Shown here: positions 58,445-64,000 of the stretch, piece by piece | Numbering within the stretch: the first letter of the stretch is position 1 | How the letters are laid out: every line of letters starts with the position of its first letter | Assembly (NCBI RefSeq): GCF_003721565.1 | Contig: NZ_RJJE01000009.1 | Span: 124,001 to 188,000 of the forward strand | Length of the DNA stretch: 64,000 nucleotides | Origin: Rufibacter immobilis | GTDB taxonomy: Bacteria > Bacteroidota > Bacteroidia > Cytophagales > Hymenobacteraceae | Direction: 5' to 3' | The notes under the pieces: generated by a model | The model's database searches: none | What the model was told of the DNA's origin: nothing | The model's input: the letters and a program-made list of their open reading frames with translations, nothing else | Translations under genes and position numbers: made by a program

Positions 58445-60139
58445 TTATTGGACGGCTTCTACTCTTCCGGCGGCCCTTCTATCTTTGGCTTTAAGTTTTC
58501 CCTTAGAGGTTGCTGGCGCGGCTGCCTTACCGCCAGAGGCTGCTTTGGCAGGTGTTGAAGCTGTTTTTGGAGGAACCGGGGCGGGGGCTTTAGCAGGAGC
58601 GGCCTTCTTTTTACCGGTTCTTTTCTCCAGCACATAGGCTCTGGACGGTTTTTCGTCACTGCGCCAGACAAAGCCCTTCAGGCGTTTATCAGGGTCTTCC
58701 AGCTCGTGCGGCGGAATGAGTTTGGCGTCTGGCTGCTCCAGAAACGTGATGTACTGCACCTGCCCGTCCTGGAACATCATGCGCATGTCACTGGACAAGG
58801 CGCGGTTCATGCCCATGGTGGCAGAATCGCCTTGCAAGGCGAAATAAAGGCTTTCAGCGTTCCCGTTCACATCTATGCGCCTGATCTTCCCGTCTGCGAA
58901 ATACGCATTCATGCGGCGGCCTTTCACCTGGTTGTAGTTCTCCAGCGTGTCTACCGAAATGGCGAAAGAATTCCCGTACATGCGCATCTGGTCCAGGGTA
59001 TTGTTGCGCAGCTGCATGATCACGCTGTCGGCGGTCATCTGGTTTTTGTTCGCCCAGAGCCTCGGATTGCGGCTCATGTAAATAATGGAGTCATTGAGGT
59101 CATAGGTGAGCGAGTCACAGAGCCCCTGCAAATCTGACTTGAAGATACGCACATCATGGTAGGCGTACAGCTTGCCTTTCTTCGTCTTGTCCTTTACGTT
59201 CTCCACTGAAAGCAGCGTATCTGCCGAAAGGTACATGGTGTCACGGGAGACAATGCTGCGCATGACCGGAGACCCAAACACCTTGGATCGTCCCCTGGCC
59301 CGCCAATACAGCGCGGTTTGCCCGGTGATCACGGTAGTGTCTTTGATAGAGGTCATGGACACGTTGCCTGTGGCGGTGTAATATTCTTTCTCCTTGCTAT
59401 AAGTGAGTGTGTTGCCTCTGATCAGATAATCAGGCGTTTTGATGCTGGCGTTTCCCCTGAAATTGGACTCGCGGGTAACGGTGTTGTAGGTCCCCCGGTT
59501 GGCGAAAAGCGTTCCGTCCGGAGACTTGATGGTGGTAGGCCCAAAGAACTCCACAATCTTGCTCACGGTGTTGTAGGCCATGGTATCGCTCAGCACCTCG
59601 GCGTTCTGCCCCAGGTATCTCACGTTTTTCTTGAAGGAGAGGACTTTGTTCTCAGTGGTGTAAGTCCCAAACTGGCTCTGGATGGTGTAATCTGGCCCTA
59701 CTATATTCCCGGCCTCTGTGTAGTACGCGTGCTTGGCATCCAGATTATAATGCAGCGTGGGGGTGGTCAGGGTCATTTGTTCGTCGCGCAGCACCACATT
59801 GCCGCGCATGTTGGCAATACGGCTTGTGCCGTCATAGCTGGCCGTGGAACTGGTGGCGTCCATGGTGCCCTGGGTGATGTGCACATTGCTGAACACCTCC
59901 ATCTTGTTGAGGTCACTGCTGTAGCGATAGGCCGAGTCTGAGGTGACCGTGGTAGCCCCCTGCCGGATGACCACATGCCCTAAAAGGCGCTGGACTTTCT
60001 CGCCGTTATAGGTACCGGCTTTGAGGGAATCTGAGGACGCCTCTACCCGCGGTTTTTCCTGCTGGGTACTCTGCCCGAAGGCCGCCACCACAGAAAGCAG
60101 GGAGAAAAGAGATATGAAACCTATCTTTGTGAACTTCAT
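58445..60139 (-). CDS. OstA-like protein (LptA/LptD N-terminal domain)
   Basis: 564 residues from the ATG at 60139. Upstream open codons overlap tilS and lack a start signal. A signal peptide (MKFTKIGFISLFSLLSVVAAFG) precedes QSTQQEKPRVEA. The body is a run of OstA/LptA-type beta-jellyroll repeats (GHVVIRQGATTVTSDSAYRY, GNVVLRDEQMTLTTPTLHYNL, GNVSMTSIKDTTVITGQTALY). They form a periplasmic groove for lipopolysaccharide. A low-complexity basic tail rich in Ala, Pro and Lys (KKKAAPAKAPAPVPPKTAS) ends the protein, which is unusual and may bind the envelope or nucleic acid; its role is not known. It is divergent from tilS. Confidence 0.86.
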   Translation of the reverse strand: MKFTKIGFISLFSLLSVVAAFGQSTQQEKPRVEASSDSLKAGTYNGEKVQRLLGHVVIRQGATTVTSDSAYRYSSDLNKMEVFSNVHITQGTMDATSSTASYDGTSRIANMRGNVVLRDEQMTLTTPTLHYNLDAKHAYYTEAGNIVGPDYTIQSQFGTYTTENKVLSFKKNVRYLGQNAEVLSDTMAYNTVSKIVEFFGPTTIKSPDGTLFANRGTYNTVTRESNFRGNASIKTPDYLIRGNTLTYSKEKEYYTATGNVSMTSIKDTTVITGQTALYWRARGRSKVFGSPVMRSIVSRDTMYLSADTLLSVENVKDKTKKGKLYAYHDVRIFKSDLQGLCDSLTYDLNDSIIYMSRNPRLWANKNQMTADSVIMQLRNNTLDQMRMYGNSFAISVDTLENYNQVKGRRMNAYFADGKIRRIDVNGNAESLYFALQGDSATMGMNRALSSDMRMMFQDGQVQYITFLEQPDAKLIPPHELEDPDKRLKGFVWRSDEKPSRAYVLEKRTGKKKAAPAKAPAPVPPKTASTPAKAASGGKAAAPATSKGKLKAKDRRAAGRVEAVQ

Positions 60140-60157
60140 TAACAACCGTAATAGAGA

Positions 60158-60165
60158 CAAAATTA
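60158..60165 (-). promoter_or_regulatory. Candidate Bacteroidota -7 box (TAATTTTG)
   Basis: TAATTTTG on the minus strand matches TAnnTTTG and ends 18 bases before the OstA-like gene ATG. The divergent space to the tilS start is only 49 bases, so both promoters overlap. Confidence 0.4.
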
Positions 60166-60188
60166 CTAAAAATACCCTTCCTTCGCTG

Positions 60189-61517
60189 ATGCTCCAGAAA
60201 GTTTTACAATATATCAACAGCCACGCCCTGGCCACGTCTGAAACGAAAATCCTGGCCGCCGTGAGCGGAGGCCTGGACTCTGTGGTACTGGCCGATGTGC
60301 TGCACCGCCTCAAACTGCCCTTCGCCATTTTGCACTGCAACTTTGGCCTGCGCGGCGAGGAATCTGACGCCGATGAACTCTTCGTCCGGAAACTGGCCAA
60401 ACAGTACGATGTCCCTTTCTACAGCGAACAGTTCCAGACCCAGGCCTTCGCCGACCAGGAGGGCATCTCCATCCAGATGGCGGCCCGCACCCTGCGCTAC
60501 CAGTGGTTTGAGCAGATGCGCCAGCAGTTGGGCTATGACGTCATCGCCACGGCCCACCACCAGTCAGACGCATTGGAAACCGTACTCCTCAACCTGGTGC
60601 GCGGCACCGGCCTGGCGGGCCTCCACGGCATTCTGCCCAGGAACGGCCAGCTCATCAGGCCGCTGCTGGGCCTCACCAAAGATGATCTCTATGACTGGCT
60701 GGTCACTAAACGCCTGATCTGGCGTGAAGATTCCAGCAATGAGAGCCGCAAGTACAACCGCAACCTGGTACGCCATGAGGTGATCCCGGTACTCAAGCAA
60801 CTCAACCCCAACCTGGAGGAAACCTTCACCCAAACCCTGGAACGGTTGCAAGGCGCCGAGGCCGTGTTTAGAGCCTCTTTTTCCCAAATCAAGGCCAAAA
60901 CGCAACGCGAGGAGAACGGCGTGGTGTATCTTTCTATTGCCCCCCTGCAGGAAAGCCCCGCCCCCGTAGTGCTGCTGCATGAACTGCTAAAACCGTTCCA
61001 CTTCTCCTATGCGCAGGCGCAGGAAATAGCCGCCGCCTGGCAGGGCCTCGCCGGTAAAACCTTCGCCTCCCCCACCCATGTGCTGGTCAAGGACCGCGAG
61101 GACCTGGTGATTACGCCTAAACCGCTGGAACAATTTGGGAGCGTGCTTCTCCCCGAAGGGGTGGCAGAACTCCGGTTTGGCCCTTATTTGGCAAAAATAG
61201 CCGCTAAACCCGCCCAGGGCTACAAGGTGCCCCGCTCCAAAGACGTGGCCGCCCTGGATGCCGACCTGGTCAAGTTCCCGCTCCGGCTGCGCCCCTGGAA
61301 ACAAGGCGACTGGTTTATCCCGCTGGGCATGAACGGCAAGAAAAAGGTAAGCGACCTGCTCATTGACCGCAAAATTCCCGCTAACCTTAAACCCGATGTT
61401 TGGGTATTGGTATCAGACGCGTCGTTGACATGGGTCATTGGGCAGCAGCTGGACAACCGTTTCAAAGTCACGGAGAACACCCAGCACATACTGGAGATCA
61501 CCGTAACCCGGGCTTGA
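60189..61517 (+). CDS. tilS: tRNA(Ile)-lysidine synthase TilS
   Basis: 442 residues from the ATG at 60189 (MLQKVLQYI). The PP-loop ATPase has AAVSGGLDSVVLADVLHRL (SGGxDS) near residues 18-35, then HCNFGLRGEESDADELFVRKLA and ATAHHQSDALETVLLNLVRGTGLAGLHG. A C-terminal TilS domain follows (FPLRLRPWKQGDWFIPLGMNGKKKVSDLLIDRKIPANLK). It adds lysine to C34 of the CAU-anticodon tRNA-Ile so that AUA codons are read. It is an essential gene. Two stretches, at about residues 226-239 and 329-340, are encoded by P38-like DNA in frame. The gene is divergent from the OstA-like gene. Confidence 0.93.
   Translation: MLQKVLQYINSHALATSETKILAAVSGGLDSVVLADVLHRLKLPFAILHCNFGLRGEESDADELFVRKLAKQYDVPFYSEQFQTQAFADQEGISIQMAARTLRYQWFEQMRQQLGYDVIATAHHQSDALETVLLNLVRGTGLAGLHGILPRNGQLIRPLLGLTKDDLYDWLVTKRLIWREDSSNESRKYNRNLVRHEVIPVLKQLNPNLEETFTQTLERLQGAEAVFRASFSQIKAKTQREENGVVYLSIAPLQESPAPVVLLHELLKPFHFSYAQAQEIAAAWQGLAGKTFASPTHVLVKDREDLVITPKPLEQFGSVLLPEGVAELRFGPYLAKIAAKPAQGYKVPRSKDVAALDADLVKFPLRLRPWKQGDWFIPLGMNGKKKVSDLLIDRKIPANLKPDVWVLVSDASLTWVIGQQLDNRFKVTENTQHILEITVTRA
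60864..60905. repeat. P38-like stretch inside tilS, in frame
   Basis: GTGTTTAGAGCCTCTTTTTC matches the asymmetric P38 arm at all but two positions of the 17-base core, and CCAAATCAAGGCCAAAACGC matches the right side of the copies at 19164 and 28320. It codes for VFRASFSQIKAKTQ. The codons (AGA, TTT, TCT) differ from nearby CGC-rich usage. Confidence 0.55.
61174..61209. repeat. Second P38-like stretch inside tilS, in frame
   Basis: GGTTTGGCCCTTATTTGGCA then AAAATAGCCGCTAAACCC matches the asymmetric copy at 52190-52227 (GTTTTGGCCTGTTTTAGG, AAAATAAGCCGCTAAACG) closely. It codes for RFGPYLAKIAAKPA. Confidence 0.5.
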
Positions 61518-61612
61518 TGGCTGGTTGTTGGTTGTTCCTGGTCTATTGCCGATTCTTGCAGGAAAGAGATTGACCACCTTAAGCTGAGTAGCTTCGGAGT
61601 AAATCAGGGAAA

Positions 61613-61654
61613 GCCGTTTAGGGCCTGTTTTGGGAAAAACGGCCCCTAAACGGC
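61613..61654. repeat. P38 repeat, symmetric form
   Basis: GCCGTTTAGGGCCTGTTTT and AAAACGGCCCCTAAACGGC arms, GGG centre. It lies between tilS and mdh, 96 bases after the tilS stop and 107 bases before the mdh start. Confidence 0.85.
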
Positions 61655-61761
61655 CATCAGCCATAAAGAATCATCAATTAAAAACAAGAGCAGAATTTCC
61701 AGGTGCCGCCCTTTTTTCTAACTTCACCGCGTAGTATATCATCTAACCAAACCTAAACAGA

Positions 61762-62700
61762 ATGAAAGTAACCGTAGTTGGAGCCGGAAACGTAGGGGCC
61801 ACCTGTGCCGACGTTTTGGCGTACCGCGAGATTGCCAATGAAGTAGTGTTAGTGGATATCAAAGAAGGCTTCGCCGAAGGCAAGGCATTGGATATCTGGC
61901 AGAAATCGCCGATTAACCTGTATGACACCCGCACCGTGGGCGTTACCAATGATTATAGCCGTACCGCCAACTCAGACGTGGTGGTGATTACCTCTGGACT
62001 GCCCCGCAAGCCCGGCATGACCCGCGATGACCTCATCAGCACCAACGCCGGTATCGTTCGTTCCGTGACCGAGAACGTGATCAAGCACTCGCCGGAGGCC
62101 ATCATCATTGTGGTGTCTAACCCCCTGGACGTAATGACCTACGCGGCACACATCACCTCTAAGCTGCCCCGCACCAAAGTGATGGGCATGGCCGGTATTC
62201 TGGACACCGCCCGCTACCGCGCTTTCTTGGCCGAAGAACTGAACGTTTCCCCTAAAGATATCCAGGCGGTGCTCATGGGCGGCCACGGCGATACTATGGT
62301 GCCGCTTCCGCGCTACACCACCGTGGGCGGCATTCCGGTTACCGAATTGATTGATTCTGCCAAACTGGACGCCATTGTGGACCGCACCAAGAACGGCGGC
62401 GGCGAGCTGGTGAAACTGATGGGCACCAGTGCCTGGTATGCGCCAGGCTCTGCGGCCGCCCAGATGGTAGAAGCCATTGTGCGCGATCAGAAACGCGTGT
62501 TCCCGGTTTGCATCAAACTGGAAGGCGAATACGGCATTGACGGCACCTACCTGGGCGTACCGGTGGTGCTGGGCAAAAACGGGGTGGAACGCGTGATTGA
62601 ACTCCAACTGAACGAGGACGAGATGGCCCTGCTCAAAGCCTCAGAGAAAGCCGTACGCGAAGTGATGGATGTGCTGGACAACATGCCCGCCAACGCCTAA
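61762..62700 (+). CDS. mdh: Malate dehydrogenase
   Basis: 312 residues. The NAD motif is VVGAGNVGATCADVLAYREIA at residues 5-25, followed by substrate-binding loop TSGLPRKPGMTRDDLIS and the catalytic His in GGHGDTMVPLPRYTTVGGIPV near residue 175. The DTARYRAFLAEEL segment carries a further conserved active-site Arg. This is an LDH-type MDH of the kind found in Bacteroidota. It oxidises malate to oxaloacetate in the TCA cycle with NAD+. Single gene; a terminator and P38 copy follow. Confidence 0.95.
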   Translation: MKVTVVGAGNVGATCADVLAYREIANEVVLVDIKEGFAEGKALDIWQKSPINLYDTRTVGVTNDYSRTANSDVVVITSGLPRKPGMTRDDLISTNAGIVRSVTENVIKHSPEAIIIVVSNPLDVMTYAAHITSKLPRTKVMGMAGILDTARYRAFLAEELNVSPKDIQAVLMGGHGDTMVPLPRYTTVGGIPVTELIDSAKLDAIVDRTKNGGGELVKLMGTSAWYAPGSAAAQMVEAIVRDQKRVFPVCIKLEGEYGIDGTYLGVPVVLGKNGVERVIELQLNEDEMALLKASEKAVREVMDVLDNMPANA

Positions 62701-62724
62701 CCACATTTCAAGACCTTTTATAGC

Positions 62725-62752
62725 AGAAGCCCGGCCGCATGGTCGGGCTTCT
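62725..62752 (+). terminator. Intrinsic terminator of mdh
   Basis: AGAAGCCCGGCC and GGTCGGGCTTCT, 12-bp arms with one G-T pair and a GCAT loop, then TTGTTT. It is 24 bases after the mdh stop. Confidence 0.82.
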
Positions 62753-62786
62753 TTGTTTATCCGGCGGCTTGTGAAGACCATGGAAA

Positions 62787-62830
62787 TGGCGTTTAGGGCC
62801 CATTTTTGGAAAAAGAGCCCCTAAACGCCA
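62787..62830. repeat. P38 repeat, symmetric form with locus-specific TGGC/GCCA ends
   Basis: TGGCGTTTAGGGCCC and GAGCCCCTAAACGCCA arms around ATTTTTGGAAAAA. The outer TG/CA bases extend the stem. It is 60 bases before the nfeD ATG. Confidence 0.88.
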
Positions 62831-62889
62831 ACCTCAGTGTTCTTGCCTATTTCCTGAAAATTACTATCTTGAAGCTGAAACAGACAAAG

Positions 62890-63321
62890 ATGGAACTAGA
62901 GTTTTGGTGGTTTTGGCTCCTGGCAGGCATCCTGCTGCTGGTGGCGGAGATGGTGACGGGCACCTTTTACCTGCTGTGGCTGGGCGTTTCGGCGCTGGTG
63001 GCCGCGGTGTTGGCGTACCTTTTCCCGGAGCTGTACTGGCTTCCGCCGGCCGCCGCCAGCCTTTCTGGAGTTGCGCTTATCTTCCTCACTAAACCCTTAA
63101 CCGCCCGCCTGCGCCAGGTGCGGGGCTACACAGACCCGGTGCACCTGCTCACCAACCAATACGCCGAAGTGCTGGAACCCATCACCCCGGGTAAATTGGG
63201 CATTGTGCGCGTGGGCACCGAGGTTTGGTCTGCCTGCGCCCAGGAAGAACTGCTGCCGGGCCAGCGGGTACTGGTGGTGCAGCAGAGCAGCACGGTGTTG
63301 CAGGTAGTTCCTATTAAGTAA
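62890..63321 (+). CDS. NfeD family membrane protein
   Basis: 143 residues from the ATG at 62890. Upstream codons lie within a P38 copy. Two or three N-terminal membrane helices (FWWFWLLAGILLLVAEMVTGTFYLLWLGVSALVAAVLAYLF) are followed by a soluble OB-fold NfeD domain (AEVLEPITPGKLGIVRVGTEVWSACAQEELLPGQRVLVVQQSSTVLQVVP). Short NfeD proteins pair with SPFH/stomatin proteins in membrane microdomains, but none follows here; the next gene is a secreted protein. Exact role unknown. Confidence 0.85.
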   Translation: MELEFWWFWLLAGILLLVAEMVTGTFYLLWLGVSALVAAVLAYLFPELYWLPPAAASLSGVALIFLTKPLTARLRQVRGYTDPVHLLTNQYAEVLEPITPGKLGIVRVGTEVWSACAQEELLPGQRVLVVQQSSTVLQVVPIK

Positions 63322-63331
63322 GCTTCTTTAT

Positions 63332-64000
63332 ATGAAAAAACTTTACAGCCTTGTCCTCTCCTTCTTGCTTTGCCAAGCAGCCTGGGCCCAAGACGCTTCC
63401 TCAGACAAAGACAAGGCGCTATTACAGGAAGGCACCCGCCTCTACCAATCAGAAATGGCCTCCTGGCATGGTTCTGACCTGTTCATGGCCCAACTCAAAA
63501 CCAAGGCGAACCTGCTGGGCGGTTATCTCTCTTATCCAGACGGTGACAAAGTCAAATGCATTTTCTTCACGCGCGAAGAGCAACCTTCCGTCATTGCGCA
63601 GGCTTCCTTTGAACCCACTTTTGACCTGAAGCAGGCTACCCTGGAAGAGCAGGCCCGCCCTTTCAATGCCCGGGAGCAGGAATTGTTTACCATAAGAAAG
63701 GCGGCGCTGGCCAGAATCAACAGTGACACCTTGTTCAAAAGCTACAGCAACGCCAACCTCAACCTAATTCCCCTTATTGAGCAGGAAGAGAGAAAAGTGT
63801 ACGTTCTCACCGGGCCAACCACGCAGGGTGTTGTCCTCTTCGGAAACGATTACCTCCTCACATTTGACAAAACAAATAAAATCAGTTCTGTCAAGCAGTT
63901 GCACAAAAGTCTGATTCCCATTCAAACCAGCCCCAACGTGAAAGACGGAAAAGCTGAGCCGGCCATTGCCTCCATGCATACCCACCTCCCAGAAACCGGC
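63332..64000 (+). CDS. Secreted protein of unknown function, 3' end beyond the window
   Basis: The frame opens at ATG 63332, ten bases after the NfeD stop, and stays open to the window end (at least 223 residues). A signal peptide (MKKLYSLVLSFLLCQAAWAQ) precedes DASSDKDKALLQEGTRLYQSEMASWHGSDLF. The body has alternating strand-like segments (GYLSYPDGDKVKCIFFTREEQPSVIAQASFEPTFDLKQA, VYVLTGPTTQGVVLFGNDYLLTFD) and ends at MHTHLPETG. I do not recognise the family. It is close behind nfeD, so the two could be co-transcribed. Confidence 0.75.
   Translation, partial: MKKLYSLVLSFLLCQAAWAQDASSDKDKALLQEGTRLYQSEMASWHGSDLFMAQLKTKANLLGGYLSYPDGDKVKCIFFTREEQPSVIAQASFEPTFDLKQATLEEQARPFNAREQELFTIRKAALARINSDTLFKSYSNANLNLIPLIEQEERKVYVLTGPTTQGVVLFGNDYLLTFDKTNKISSVKQLHKSLIPIQTSPNVKDGKAEPAIASMHTHLPETG

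Noticed and set aside
60021-60188. N-terminal extension of tilS
   Set aside because: It overlaps the OstA-like gene start and signal peptide on the other strand; TilS proteins begin near MLQKVLQYI.

Overview
The window is about 64 kb of chromosome from a Bacteroidota bacterium, most likely order Cytophagales, family Hymenobacteraceae. A Rufibacter- or Pontibacter-like genome is my best guess, but the genus is inference. The signs are type IX secretion parts (a PorP/SprF-like protein at 37.4 kb, PorD at 55.0 kb and a cargo protein with a sorting domain at 40.8 kb), a Bacteroidota-type omega subunit, a PorD-coaB-coaC-rpoZ-bamD cluster, DUF4142 and YtxH proteins, and several genes preceded by a TAnnTTTG -7 box instead of a sigma70 -10 box. 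Almost every gene is housekeeping. No prophage, insertion sequence transposase, CRISPR array or plasmid function was found.

Layout. 0-9.5 kb: a truncated unknown gene, queD, a large FAD/Fe-S dehydrogenase, an orphan TcmP-like protein and a four-PAS histidine kinase. 9.6-16.4 kb: tRNA-Ser, a YihY-type membrane protein coupled to a thioesterase, mltG, a Sua5/YciO protein, a lipid A type acyltransferase, an LLM oxidoreductase and a WbqC protein. 16.5-24 kb: clpC, a frameshifted acyl-CoA carboxylase beta subunit, an M42 peptidase, a GNAT enzyme and a metal-receptor protein. 24-32 kb: two DUF4142 lipoproteins, aroB-aroA, proline dehydrogenase, a low-complexity lipoprotein, and an ECF sigma factor followed by a membrane-anchored trypsin-like protease with an anti-sigma-like N-terminus. 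32-45.5 kb: a glycine-zipper stress-type protein, TonB, a tail-specific protease, a transsulfuration enzyme, PorP, gamma-glutamyltransferase, a 1127-residue secreted nuclease and an unknown protein. 45.6-54.7 kb: an unknown protein, an SDR enzyme, an aldo/keto reductase, lysS, two YtxH proteins, a Kazal lipoprotein, a cupin and recN. 55-64 kb: porD, coaB, coaC, rpoZ, bamD, an OstA-like protein, tilS, mdh, nfeD and the start of a secreted protein.

The most unusual content lies between the genes. A palindromic repeat of about 38-44 bp, called P38 here, occurs about 32 times, once per 2 kb. Its core arms read CGTTTAGGGGCTSTTTTT and the reverse complement. Most copies lie within about 60 bp of a stop codon. 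Some copies are perfect hairpins whose stems continue outward into sequence unique to that locus: 28-bp arms at 38713-38770, 24-bp arms at 25691-25740, and 25-bp arms with one mismatch at 38838-38901. Others share an arm with an ordinary intrinsic terminator, and two bracket other hairpin elements to make composites of about 240-275 bp. Two copy-like stretches also lie in frame inside tilS. The family looks either like a mobile element that targets terminators or like a modular terminator system. Neither the element nor a transposase for it was recognised from the sequence.
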